A DNA stretch of 41,110 bases from an uncultured Bacteroides sp. (GTDB taxonomy: Bacteria; Bacteroidota; Bacteroidia; Bacteroidales; Bacteroidaceae), in NCBI GenBank assembly GCA_900555635.1, contig USLU01000044.1, positions 1-41,110 on the forward strand, in the 5' to 3' direction. Made by a program: the position numbers and the translations under genes. The first letter of the stretch is position 1, and each line of letters begins with the position of its first letter. Shown one piece after another: positions 7,343 through 15,942 of the stretch. The notes beneath the pieces were generated by a model that saw nothing but the letters and a program-made list of their open reading frames with translations, searched no databases and was not told the origin of the DNA.

Positions 7343-9865
7343 ATGCGTAGATTAATAGCACTATTATTCTTGATATTTACTTTGTCAGGAGTGGCTGTAG
7401 CCCAGCAAATGTCAGATGATCAAGTTATTCAGTATGTAAAAAGCTCTCAACAAATGGGGAAGACTCAAAAGCAGATTACTACTGAATTAATGCGAAGAGG
7501 GGTCACAAAAGAGCAAGTTGAGAGAATTCAGCAAAAATATGAAGATTCTAAATCTGGAAATCAACAAAGCAATACACAAAATCAATCACGTCAACGTGGG
7601 CAGCAAAATGCGGAAAAGAAAGCTGATGCTAATTCTCTAAATCACCGTAATAATACCCAACAACGTACTATAAAAGGCTTACGTACTGTCAACGGACGAC
7701 AGATGTATCGTGGTGACCAAATGGAAATCACGGGCGATTCATTATGGATTGATGGTAATAATGGTGGCATGTATTTGGAGGAAGAAGATCCGACACAACA
7801 AATATTTGGTCATAATATATTTACTAATGCAAATTTGACGTTCGAGCCTAATGTAAATGTTGCCACTCCGGTTAATTATCGTTTAGGTCCTGGAGATGAG
7901 GTGATCATTGATGTCTGGGGAGCTTCTGAAACAACTATTCGTCAAACAATTTCTCCTGAAGGAAGTATTTTAGTTAATAACTTGGGGCCGGTTTACCTAA
8001 GTGGAAAGACCGTGAAAGAGGCCAATAATTATTTGAGACAAGAATTTGCTAGGATATATTCCGGTGTAACGGGAAATGTTCCATCTACCCAGGTGAAGTT
8101 AACTTTGGGAGAAATTCGTTCTATCCAAGTAAATATAATGGGAGAAGTTGTTGTTCCCGGAACATATACTCTTTCTTCTTTTGCTTCTGTATTTCATGCT
8201 TTATACCGTGCAGGAGGAGTGAATAAAATAGGTAGCTTGCGTAGTATTAAAGTGGTGCGTAACGGAAATGTTATTGCAGATCTGGATGTTTATGACTTTA
8301 TAATGAAGGGTAAAATGAAAGATGATGTCCGTTTACAAGATGGTGATGTAATTCTTGTAGATCCTTATCAATCATTGGTACAGATATTAGGAAAGGTTAA
8401 GCGTCCAATGTTTTATGAAATGAAACCAACCGAAACTATAGCTACATTGTTGACATATGCAGGTAGTTTTACTGGCGATGCTTATAAAAAAGCTATTCGT
8501 GTTATCCGTAAGAGCGGTCGTGAACACCAAATATATAATGTGGATGAAATGGATTATTCTGTATTCCGTGTAGAAGATGGTGATGTTGTAACCGTGGATT
8601 CTGTGTTGCAACGCTTCGAAAATCGTGTAGAAGTTCGTGGAGCTGTATATCGTGAAGGTTTATATCAGTTGAACGGAACAGTGAATACAGTAAAACAATT
8701 GATTAAGAAAGCAGAGGGTGTTCGTGGTGATGCGTTTTTAAATCGCGCTATCATTGACCGTGAACGTGAAGACCTCTCGCATGAAATTATTCAAGTAGAC
8801 GTTAAAGGGTTGCTTAATGGAACAATAGCAGATATTCCTCTACAACGAAATGATGTTTTATATATTCCTAGTATCCATGATCTGAAAGAAGAGTCCACTT
8901 TAACCATTCATGGTGAAGTTGCCAATCCGGGTACTTATCTCTATTCGGATAATATGACTGTGGAAGATATGATTTTACAGGCAGGTGGTTTATTGGAAGC
9001 TGCTGCAACTACAAAAGTTGAAATAGCCCGTCGTGTGAAAGAACCGAAAAGTACTACATTCAGTACTACAGTAGGGCAAAATTTCTCTTTTGATTTGAAA
9101 GATGGTTTGTTGCTAGGTGATGGTAGCGATAATTTTCATCTTGAACCATTTGACGAAATATATATTCGCAAGAGCCCAGCTTATCATAAACAGCAAAATG
9201 TAACTGTAGGAGGTGAGGTGCTTTTCAATGGAAGTTATGCTTTGTCAAAGAAGAATGAACGTTTGAGTGATTTAATTGCAAAAGCCGGTGGTATAACTCC
9301 TGATGCTTATGTAAAAGGTGCTCGTTTGATTCGTAAAATGACAGAAGAGGAACTTCGCCGTAAAGAAGATGCATTGCGCATGACTCAAATGGGTGTCGGT
9401 GATTCTATTTCTATAAAAAAGCTTGATCTATCAGATTCCTATTCAGTTGGTATTAGTCTGGATAAAGCGTTGCAGAATCCGGGTTCGGATTATGATATGG
9501 TGTTGCGAGAAGGAGATATGTTGTTTGTGCCGGAATACGTAAGTACGGTAAAGATCAATGGAGCTGTGATGTATCCTAATACAGTTCTTTATAAGAAAGG
9601 TGAAAATTTACGTTATTATATCAATCAAGCCGGTGGTTTTGGCAATGATGCAAAGAAGCGAAAAGCTTATATTGTCTATATGAATGGTACGGTTTCACGT
9701 TTGAAATCAGGAAATACAAAAGCTATTGAGCCTGGTAGTGAAATTATTGTTCCGAGTAAAGATCCAAGGAAGAAGATGAGTGCTGCTGAGATTATTGGTA
9801 TGGGTACTTCTGCTGCTTCGTTGGCAACGATGGTTGCGACAATGGTTAATCTTTTTAAGAAATAG
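7343..9865 (+). CDS. Wza-like polysaccharide export protein with six SLBB repeats
   Basis: An 840-residue exported protein of the outer-membrane polysaccharide export family. A Sec signal peptide ends near residue 20 (VAVAQQ) with no lipobox Cys, unlike classical Wza lipoproteins. A Gln/Asn-rich linker covers about 65-110, and the Poly_export domain starts near YRLGPGDEV at about 180. Six SLBB-type units begin near residues 263, 346, 428, 518, 618 and 736, each with a G-x-V-x-x-x-G-x-Y-like core and an AGG-type end. Residues about 815-836 form a hydrophobic C-terminal helix. It should form the periplasm-to-outer-membrane conduit together with the Wzz-like protein encoded 5 bp downstream. Confidence 0.88.
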   Translation: MRRLIALLFLIFTLSGVAVAQQMSDDQVIQYVKSSQQMGKTQKQITTELMRRGVTKEQVERIQQKYEDSKSGNQQSNTQNQSRQRGQQNAEKKADANSLNHRNNTQQRTIKGLRTVNGRQMYRGDQMEITGDSLWIDGNNGGMYLEEEDPTQQIFGHNIFTNANLTFEPNVNVATPVNYRLGPGDEVIIDVWGASETTIRQTISPEGSILVNNLGPVYLSGKTVKEANNYLRQEFARIYSGVTGNVPSTQVKLTLGEIRSIQVNIMGEVVVPGTYTLSSFASVFHALYRAGGVNKIGSLRSIKVVRNGNVIADLDVYDFIMKGKMKDDVRLQDGDVILVDPYQSLVQILGKVKRPMFYEMKPTETIATLLTYAGSFTGDAYKKAIRVIRKSGREHQIYNVDEMDYSVFRVEDGDVVTVDSVLQRFENRVEVRGAVYREGLYQLNGTVNTVKQLIKKAEGVRGDAFLNRAIIDREREDLSHEIIQVDVKGLLNGTIADIPLQRNDVLYIPSIHDLKEESTLTIHGEVANPGTYLYSDNMTVEDMILQAGGLLEAAATTKVEIARRVKEPKSTTFSTTVGQNFSFDLKDGLLLGDGSDNFHLEPFDEIYIRKSPAYHKQQNVTVGGEVLFNGSYALSKKNERLSDLIAKAGGITPDAYVKGARLIRKMTEEELRRKEDALRMTQMGVGDSISIKKLDLSDSYSVGISLDKALQNPGSDYDMVLREGDMLFVPEYVSTVKINGAVMYPNTVLYKKGENLRYYINQAGGFGNDAKKRKAYIVYMNGTVSRLKSGNTKAIEPGSEIIVPSKDPRKKMSAAEIIGMGTSAASLATMVATMVNLFKK

Positions 9866-9870
9866 AGCAT

Positions 9871-10977
9871 ATGAGTGAAGATAAAATACAAAATAAGACC
9901 CCTCAGCAACCTGAGGAACAGGAGATTGATTTAATAGAACTTGCACAGAAAGTTTGGGCTGGTCGTAAATTAATTTTCAAGGCATGTGGTATTGCTGCTT
10001 TAGTCGGATTGGTTGTTGCATTTAGTATTCCTAAAGAATATTCAACAAGTGTTACGTTAGCACCTGAGAGTGGTGGTAAGTCTGGTGGAGGAAGTATGGG
10101 TGCCTTGGCTGCCATGGCCGGAATCAATTTGGGAAGCTCTTCCGGTGAGGATGCTTTGTCTCCCGATCTTTATCCTGATATTGTAAGTTCTACTCCTTTT
10201 CTTATTGAGTTATTTGATGTCAAAGTTAAAGATCAGAAGGGGGAAATAGATACTACTTTATATGCTTATTTAAAAGATTATCAGCGTGCACCTTGGTGGA
10301 GTGCAGTAATATCTGCTCCGTTTAAAGCATTAGGATGGACACTCTCTTTATTTAAAGATAAGCCTGAAGAAGGTGAAGTTAAATTCGATCCTTTTCAGTT
10401 AACTTTCGAAGAATCTGGGGTTGCCGGTGCACTAAGTAAACGCATTTCTATCGCTGCGGATAAAAAGACAGGTGTGACCACGTTATCGGTAACTATGCAA
10501 GACCCTTTGATTTCTGCTTCATTGACAGATACAGTAATGCATTGTTTGCAAAATTATATCACTGATTATCGGACGAATAAAGCCCGGCATGATTTAGCTT
10601 TTACTGAGAAACTTTATGGAGAAGCAAAAGCCAATTATACAGAAGCTCAGAAAAAATATGCTAACTTTGTAGATGCAAATCAAAATATAATTATGCTAAG
10701 TTATCGTGCAGAACAAGAACGTCTGCAGAATGAGATGAATTTAGCATATCAAGTATATACACAAGTATCTCAGCAATTGCAGATGGCCAAGGCGAAAGTG
10801 CAGGAGATTACTCCGGTTTATACTGTTGTTCAACCGGCTACAGTTCCATTGCGTCCTGCTAAGCCTAACAAAATCATGATTCTAATAGGATTTGTATTTT
10901 TGGCTGGCGTTGGTTGCGTAGGTTGGATTTTATTTGTGAAAGATTTATTAAAAGGATGGAAAAAGCAAACGATATGA
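9871..10977 (+). CDS. Wzz-like polysaccharide chain-length determinant
   Basis: A 368-residue inner-membrane protein of the Wzz/polysaccharide co-polymerase type. It has a short cytoplasmic N-terminus (IDLIELAQKVW, typical of Wzz), a transmembrane helix near residues 36-54, a long periplasmic region with predicted helical coiled coil around 235-315, and a C-terminal transmembrane helix near 333-354 preceded by a Pro-rich stretch (PVYTVVQPATVPLRPAKP). No Walker A/B kinase domain follows, so it is not a Wzc-type tyrosine kinase. It sets chain length and bridges the polymerase to the exporter. Its stop overlaps the next start as ATGA. Confidence 0.88.
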   Translation: MSEDKIQNKTPQQPEEQEIDLIELAQKVWAGRKLIFKACGIAALVGLVVAFSIPKEYSTSVTLAPESGGKSGGGSMGALAAMAGINLGSSSGEDALSPDLYPDIVSSTPFLIELFDVKVKDQKGEIDTTLYAYLKDYQRAPWWSAVISAPFKALGWTLSLFKDKPEEGEVKFDPFQLTFEESGVAGALSKRISIAADKKTGVTTLSVTMQDPLISASLTDTVMHCLQNYITDYRTNKARHDLAFTEKLYGEAKANYTEAQKKYANFVDANQNIIMLSYRAEQERLQNEMNLAYQVYTQVSQQLQMAKAKVQEITPVYTVVQPATVPLRPAKPNKIMILIGFVFLAGVGCVGWILFVKDLLKGWKKQTI

Positions 10978-11300
10978 TAACAAATGATACTATGACATGT
11001 TGGTATGCGTTGCATACGGCTCCTAAGTTAGAACATAAGCTAATGCAGTGTTTAAATGCTGCCGGATATACGACTTTTTGCCCAATGCAGGCTGTTTTTG
11101 TGAGTTGGAATGGACAAACCAAAGAAGTGATTGTCCCTCTTTTTTCAGGATGTCTGTTTGTGGCGGGGGATATAACTAAAATGACTTCCCTAATATCTTC
11201 ACAAGATGCTGCAATTATAGTAGATAGAGAAGGTAAAAATTTGACTATTGAGGCTGATAAAACAGAACTCTTAACTAAGTTTATTCAGTTGCTGAAGTAA
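10974..11300 (+). CDS. Short UpxY/NusG-like antiterminator, NGN domain only
   Basis: A 108-residue protein starting at the ATG that overlaps the wzz stop (ATGA at 10974-10977). In-frame upstream starts would lie inside wzz. The sequence begins MITNDTMTCWYALHTAPK and matches the NusG N-terminal pattern, WY...-T/R..-E...-L-...F-P, then PLFSGCLFV. Bacteroides UpxY proteins are about 170 residues, carry a C-terminal KOW domain and normally open a capsule operon. This one ends after the N-terminal domain and sits late in the operon. It may tune transcription of polysaccharide genes by binding RNA polymerase without KOW contacts. The assignment rests on motif resemblance. Confidence 0.65.
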   Translation: MITNDTMTCWYALHTAPKLEHKLMQCLNAAGYTTFCPMQAVFVSWNGQTKEVIVPLFSGCLFVAGDITKMTSLISSQDAAIIVDREGKNLTIEADKTELLTKFIQLLK

Positions 11301-11304
11301 TAAA

Positions 11305-11766
11305 ATGATGAAGTTGATAACGGAAGAGTTGTTGGATACTGTTACATCTCAAGCAAAGGAGAATCCACGTTTACGTATGAATTATAATCTTCATACTACA
11401 ATGGATGCTCCTGTTCATCGTATGTTAAATGCTTTAGAACCTGATACCTATCTGCCACCTCATCGTCATACTGATAAAGATGAGACCTACTTGGTTTTGC
11501 GCGGAAGTTTATTGGCTTTCTTCTATGATGAAGTGGGGAATGTGACGGAAAAAGTATGTCTTAATCCTGCAAAAGGGAAGTATGGTTTGGAGATTCCTCC
11601 TTGCACATGGCATAGCATTATTGCTTTAGAATCGGGTACTGTTATTTTTGAAATAAAAAAGGGGCCCTATCAGCCACTTCCGCTACAAGATCTTGCCTCA
11701 TGGGCGCCTGCAGCTACTGATGTGGAAGGCATAAAAGCTTTTATGAAGCGGATGTTGGAGCTTTAG
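11305..11766 (+). CDS. WbuC-family cupin metalloprotein
   Basis: A 153-residue small cupin of the usual WbuC size. The cupin metal site is visible as PPHRHTDKDETYLVLRG (H, H, E), with a second conserved block IPPCTWHSI. WbuC proteins recur in O-antigen and capsule clusters, but their reaction is not established. The start lies 4 bp after the preceding stop (ATGATG, either usable), which ties it to the export operon. Its stop codon overlaps that of the convergent ROK gene by 4 bp, so the two operons meet with no spacer. Confidence 0.82.
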   Translation: MMKLITEELLDTVTSQAKENPRLRMNYNLHTTMDAPVHRMLNALEPDTYLPPHRHTDKDETYLVLRGSLLAFFYDEVGNVTEKVCLNPAKGKYGLEIPPCTWHSIIALESGTVIFEIKKGPYQPLPLQDLASWAPAATDVEGIKAFMKRMLEL

Positions 11767-12971
11767 CTCTCAAACATCCTGCTTCGTGCTAACATGCATG
11801 CGCCGACGATGCCAGCTCGATCTTTAAGTTTGGAAGTTGAAATGACTGAATCCTTGTTTACTAAGTTTAGAGAGTATTTTTTAATTGCTGTTTTTATTGG
11901 TTGTGTGATATAATCGCCCGTTAATGACAGAGTTCCGCCTATAATGACTAATTCCGGATTAAAAATATTAATGAGTCCGGCTATTTGTTTACCTAGCTTC
12001 TGCCCAATTTCTTCTACTATTTCAATACATAATAAATCTTCCTTGTTTACTGCTGTAATGATTTCATCTAATGTAAGTGAATCGTCTTTCGTTTTAGTAC
12101 GGTCGGATAAGATAGAGATTTCTCCATTGCCAATGCGCTCCAATAAGATACGATGTAGTGCCGAACCTGATGCTTCTGTTTCCAGACATCCTTTTTTGCC
12201 GCAATGGCATAGTATTTCATTGTCAAATGTATTGACGTGACCAAATTCTCCGGAGAAGCCGGATTTTCCAGTATAGACTTTTCCATCTATAATGATTCCA
12301 ATGCCCAGTCCCCAACTTATATTTATGAAGATGATATTTTTCTCTCCTTTAACACAGCCTTGCATATACTCTCCATAAGTCATGGCACGAGTATCATTAT
12401 CTATGGTTACTTTATGTCCTAATCTTTCGGTTAAAATATCTGCCAATGGGCGTTCTTCAAAGTTGAACTGACTGAAACTATATCCTGACTCAGGGTTTAC
12501 TCGCCCTGAAATATTCACATTTATATTTAGAATTTTTTCTTTATCGATGCTAAGTTTTTTAATGAAGTTGAGGATTAGTTTACATAGCTCATTTAATCCT
12601 TCAATTGAATTTTCGAAATGATAAGGTATATCCATTTTAAGTTCTACCATATCACCTTTGAAATTAATGAGGCCTATATTGACAGAAAAACGTTTGATAT
12701 CTACTCCTATAAAATATCCGGATTCAGGATTCAAACCATATAAGTTAGGGTGTCTTCCTCCATTTGTTTCTAATTTCCCATAATCATTGATATAACCATC
12801 TTCACACATTTCACTGATGAATTTGGTAACAGTTGGTACACTTAAATCTAGTTCTTTGGAAAGGTCAGTAATGGTGGAACTTCCACTATATAAATAATGT
12901 GTAATGATTCTCTTCTTAACTAACGCATTTTTAGATCCGATTTCGATTTCTTTTAAAAACTGTTGATTCAT
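11763..12971 (-). CDS. ROK-family transcriptional regulator (NagC/XylR-like)
   Basis: A 402-residue protein with an N-terminal winged helix-turn-helix (about residues 18-75, including LSVPTVTKFISEM) and a C-terminal ROK sugar-kinase fold. The sugar and ATP motifs are recognisable: DND at 191-193, SWGLGIGI at 219-226, GEFGH at 241-245 and the zinc knuckle CHCGKKGCLE at 255-264. The catalytic Asp of ROK kinases appears retained at 191 or 193, so a residual kinase activity is possible. Such proteins usually repress and are released by a sugar or sugar phosphate. It is divergent from the large operon that begins at 13388 and is the best candidate for its local regulator. Confidence 0.88.
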   Translation of the reverse strand: MNQQFLKEIEIGSKNALVKKRIITHYLYSGSSTITDLSKELDLSVPTVTKFISEMCEDGYINDYGKLETNGGRHPNLYGLNPESGYFIGVDIKRFSVNIGLINFKGDMVELKMDIPYHFENSIEGLNELCKLILNFIKKLSIDKEKILNINVNISGRVNPESGYSFSQFNFEERPLADILTERLGHKVTIDNDTRAMTYGEYMQGCVKGEKNIIFINISWGLGIGIIIDGKVYTGKSGFSGEFGHVNTFDNEILCHCGKKGCLETEASGSALHRILLERIGNGEISILSDRTKTKDDSLTLDEIITAVNKEDLLCIEIVEEIGQKLGKQIAGLINIFNPELVIIGGTLSLTGDYITQPIKTAIKKYSLNLVNKDSVISTSKLKDRAGIVGACMLARSRMFES

Positions 12972-13001
12972 ATAATTCCGTTCTTTTTTATGTATCCACT
13001 A

Positions 13002-13009
13002 CAAATATA
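13002..13009 (-). promoter_or_regulatory. Candidate -7 element of the ROK gene
   Basis: On the minus strand this reads TATATTTG, matching TAnnTTTG, 30 bp before the ROK start codon. The -33 box is not clear. Confidence 0.45.
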
Positions 13010-13027
13010 ATTAATATATTTATTAAT
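13010..13027. promoter_or_regulatory. Palindrome, candidate ROK operator
   Basis: Perfect 7-bp inverted arms ATTAATA and TATTAAT flank a 4-bp centre, directly abutting the ROK -7 box and inside the -33/-7 spacer. A single TATTAAT half-site recurs at 13239-13245, just before the operon promoter. In DNA this AT-rich, chance is a serious alternative. Confidence 0.35.
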
Positions 13028-13251
13028 AAGGAGGATATAGGTAAAAATATTATTTTCTATATGATATGGCTACTGATAGTTTGTGTCTTATATCTTTTAT
13101 CATATAATGATGTACTTTTAATATTGAATGTTTTTTATTTAAAAAATGTTTCTTTTGTTTTTTGCATATCTATATATTACGTTTTTAATATGTATATATA
13201 AATAAAATAGTAATAATTTAAGCTTGATATAATAAAAATATTAATTATATA

Positions 13252-13281
13252 TTGTTTATATAATAAATATATATATATTTG
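13252..13281 (+). promoter_or_regulatory. Promoter of the 13388-26383 operon
   Basis: TTG at 13252-13254 and TATATTTG at 13274-13281 are separated by exactly 19 bp, matching the Bacteroides -33/-7 consensus. Transcription would start near 13288. Confidence 0.6.
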
Positions 13282-13387
13282 CATCGTGATACAAAAATGA
13301 AAGTTTTATCATAAGTATCATAAATGCTGTGAGATATTTATTCGATAGGTTTTAAATACATAATGGTTAATCTTAAAGTTATTAATT

Positions 13388-14476
13388 ATGAAGGCAAACA
13401 CACGTAGGGATTTTCTTAAAAAAGCAGCTTTAGCTGGTGCTTCCATGTTAACTGCTCCTTCATTATTAGGTGAGGAGAGGGAAGTTGTTTCTATTCCCTC
13501 TCCCAAAATAGAAATAGGGGAATTTATAGTACCTAAAGAGAACGCTTTAAAAATCACCGGTACTTTTCTAGATGAAATATCTCATGATATTCCTCATCAA
13601 AATTGGGGAGAAAATGAATGGGATCAAGACTTTCAATATATGCGAAATATTGGAATTGACACAGTTATTATGATACGTTCTGGTTATCGTAAGTTTATAA
13701 CTTACCCTTCTCGTTATTTGCTGAATAAAGGGTGTTATATGCCTTCTGTTGATTTGGTAGATATGTATCTTCGTCTAGCAGAGAAGTATAAAATGAAATT
13801 TTATTTTGGTTTATACGATTCTGGTAAATATTGGGATACCGGTGATTTATCTTGGGAAATAGAAGATAATAAGTATGTGATTGATGAAGTATGGGAAAAT
13901 TATGGCGAAAAGTATAAAAGTTTTGGAGGCTGGTATATTAGTACTGAGATAAGTCGTAAGACGAAAGGAGCTATTAATGCCTTTCATTCTATGGGGAAAC
14001 AATGTAAAGAGGTGTCTGGAGGATTGCCAACATTTATTTCACCATGGATTGATGGTAAGAAGGCGGTAATGGGGACAGGAAAATTGACCAAGGAAGATGC
14101 AGTTTCTGTTCAAGAACATGAAGCGGAATGGAATGAAATATTTGATGGTATTCATGATGTGGTGGATGCTTGTGCTTTTCAAGACGGACATATTGATTAT
14201 GATGAACTAGATGCTTTTTTTAGTGTGAATAAGAAACTTGCTGATAAATATGGAATGAAATGCTGGACTAATGCAGAAACATTTGATCGTGATATGCCTA
14301 TTGACTTTTTGCCCATAAAGTTTGATAAACTACGAATGAAATTGGAAGCTGCAAAAAGGGCAGGATATGATAAAGCTATAACATTCGAATTTTCTCATTT
14401 TATGAGTCCTCAATCTGCTTATTTGCAGGCGGGTTACTTATATAATAGGTATAATGAATATTTTAATATAAAGTAA
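13388..14476 (+). CDS. DUF4434-like TIM-barrel protein, Tat-exported (paralogue 1)
   Basis: A 362-residue protein with a twin-arginine signal (TRRDFLKKAALAGAS, residues 5-19). The rest looks like a (beta/alpha)8 glycosidase-like domain of the DUF4434 type. Motifs shared with three other proteins in this operon are GWYISTE (Glu187), ISPW (217-220), FQD (264-266) and WTNAETF (Glu297). Glu187 and Glu297 sit where the acid/base and nucleophile occur in clan GH-A enzymes, so hydrolysis of a glycosidic bond is a fair inference, but no reaction is known to me. It is the first gene of the operon facing the ROK repressor, and the next start follows 1 bp after its stop. Confidence 0.68.
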   Translation: MKANTRRDFLKKAALAGASMLTAPSLLGEEREVVSIPSPKIEIGEFIVPKENALKITGTFLDEISHDIPHQNWGENEWDQDFQYMRNIGIDTVIMIRSGYRKFITYPSRYLLNKGCYMPSVDLVDMYLRLAEKYKMKFYFGLYDSGKYWDTGDLSWEIEDNKYVIDEVWENYGEKYKSFGGWYISTEISRKTKGAINAFHSMGKQCKEVSGGLPTFISPWIDGKKAVMGTGKLTKEDAVSVQEHEAEWNEIFDGIHDVVDACAFQDGHIDYDELDAFFSVNKKLADKYGMKCWTNAETFDRDMPIDFLPIKFDKLRMKLEAAKRAGYDKAITFEFSHFMSPQSAYLQAGYLYNRYNEYFNIK

Positions 14477-14477
14477 G

Positions 14478-15917
14478 ATGAATGTTCTGATCAGATATTG
14501 TTTTTTATTTTGCTTGTGCATTATAAGCGTAGATATTGTAGCTCAAACATTGAATAATAATATTAAGGGGCTAGTGAAATGTCAAGGAAAAGGTGTACCT
14601 AATGTGGTTGTAACAAATGGTTTTGACTGTGTATTGACTGATATTAACGGCAAATATATAATACCTTACCATCGAGATGCCCGTTTTGTTTATATAACCA
14701 CCCCTGCGGGATATCTGCCAGTTAGAAAGCATAGTCTTCCTTGTTATTATCAGAGAATAGACGGTGAGTCACAAACTTATGATTTCACATTAATCAAGAA
14801 TTCAAAGAATGATATTGATCATATTTTCTTAGTACAATCGGATGTGCAAGTTGCAAAAGAAACTGATATTGCAGGATATGTGAAATACTTGCAGGATGTG
14901 CATCAATATATAAATAAGCAAGTCAAGAATGATGAATTGTTTATACTGGATTGTGGTGATATTGTGGGCAATACTCCATCGTTTTTCTCTAAATACATTG
15001 AGGCATCTGATGTGATAGATATTCCTGTTTATCGCACCATTGGTAATCATGATATGGAATATGGTGTACGTTCTTATGAACATTCTTATAAAACATTTGA
15101 GGATTATTTTGGACCAATATACTATTCGTTTAATCGTGGTAAAGCACATTATATAGTATTGAATAATAACTATTATATTAATAGAAATTATCGCTATATA
15201 GGATATATTGATGAACGCACTTTACAATGGTTAGAAAAAGATTTGGAATTTGTTCCTAAAGATCATTTGGTTTTTGTATCCATGCATATTCCATCTAGCT
15301 CTACGAAAGAATTGCAATTTAATGCTCTATTGCCGGATGAAACAAGCAATGCTGCCAGTTTATATGATATTTTGAAAGGCTACGATGCCCACCTTCTTAC
15401 CGGACATAGTCATTATAATTGGAATGTTGTTTTTAATGATAGTTTGATGGAGCATAATACAGCTGCTGTATGTGGTACCTTTTGGAAAGCCGATATATGT
15501 ACAGATGGTACTCCAAGTGGTTATGGAGTTTATAAAGTGTCCGGAAACAAAGTAACCTGGGCTTATAAGAGTATAGGTTATCCTATAACTCATCAATTTA
15601 GGGTTTATCCGGTTGGAGCATCAGATGAGCGTCCTGAAGATATCATTGCTAATGTCTGGAATTGGGATGAACTATGGAAAGTGGAGTGGTATGAAGATGG
15701 CAAATATATGGGTGCTATGGAACGCTTTGAGGGATATGATCCTGAAGCAAAGATTATCTGCTCTGATAAAGAAAGAGTTGTTTATGACTGGATTATGCCA
15801 ATAAAAACAGAACATCTATTTCGGGCTACCCCTACAAATAAGAATGCTGAAATTGAAATTTGTGTTACAGACCGTTTTGGCAATATTTATAAGGAGAAAG
15901 TTAAAACTATAAAATGA
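14478..15917 (+). CDS. Secreted calcineurin-like metallophosphoesterase with N- and C-terminal domains
   Basis: A 479-residue exported protein with a Sec signal ending near residue 22 (VDIVAQ). Residues about 28-105 form a carboxypeptidase-regulatory/Ig-like N-domain (GLVKCQGKGVPNVVV...TDINGKY). The metallophosphatase core follows, with SDVQ (D122, Q124 where many relatives have His), CGD (159-161), GNHD (189-192), H270 and GHSH (309-312). A beta-rich C-domain follows from about residue 370. The metal ligands are essentially complete, so it should hydrolyse a phosphomonoester or phosphodiester outside the cytoplasm. In this operon the likely target is a phosphate on the glycan. Relatives with the same three-part layout are common in Bacteroidota. 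Confidence 0.85.
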   Translation: MNVLIRYCFLFCLCIISVDIVAQTLNNNIKGLVKCQGKGVPNVVVTNGFDCVLTDINGKYIIPYHRDARFVYITTPAGYLPVRKHSLPCYYQRIDGESQTYDFTLIKNSKNDIDHIFLVQSDVQVAKETDIAGYVKYLQDVHQYINKQVKNDELFILDCGDIVGNTPSFFSKYIEASDVIDIPVYRTIGNHDMEYGVRSYEHSYKTFEDYFGPIYYSFNRGKAHYIVLNNNYYINRNYRYIGYIDERTLQWLEKDLEFVPKDHLVFVSMHIPSSSTKELQFNALLPDETSNAASLYDILKGYDAHLLTGHSHYNWNVVFNDSLMEHNTAAVCGTFWKADICTDGTPSGYGVYKVSGNKVTWAYKSIGYPITHQFRVYPVGASDERPEDIIANVWNWDELWKVEWYEDGKYMGAMERFEGYDPEAKIICSDKERVVYDWIMPIKTEHLFRATPTNKNAEIEICVTDRFGNIYKEKVKTIK

Positions 15918-15942
15918 TATAACTACTATAATCGATTAATTT

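Larger units (their letters stand above)
12972..13387. promoter_or_regulatory. 416-bp AT-rich divergent control region
   Basis: The region between the ROK gene and the operon has no ORF with coding features and is extremely AT-rich, especially 13130-13280. It holds outward-facing candidate promoters and one neat palindrome, listed separately. The mRNA leader before 13388 would be about 100 nt. No riboswitch was recognised. Confidence 0.7.

Noticed and set aside
10914..10973. Upstream start of the NusG-like gene within wzz
   Set aside because: It would overlap the last transmembrane helix of wzz by 60 bp; the ATGA overlap at 10974 is the usual arrangement.
13130..13280. Replication origin or attachment site in the very AT-rich region
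   Set aside because: There are no DnaA-box clusters, integrase or direct repeats; it is simply AT-rich promoter DNA.
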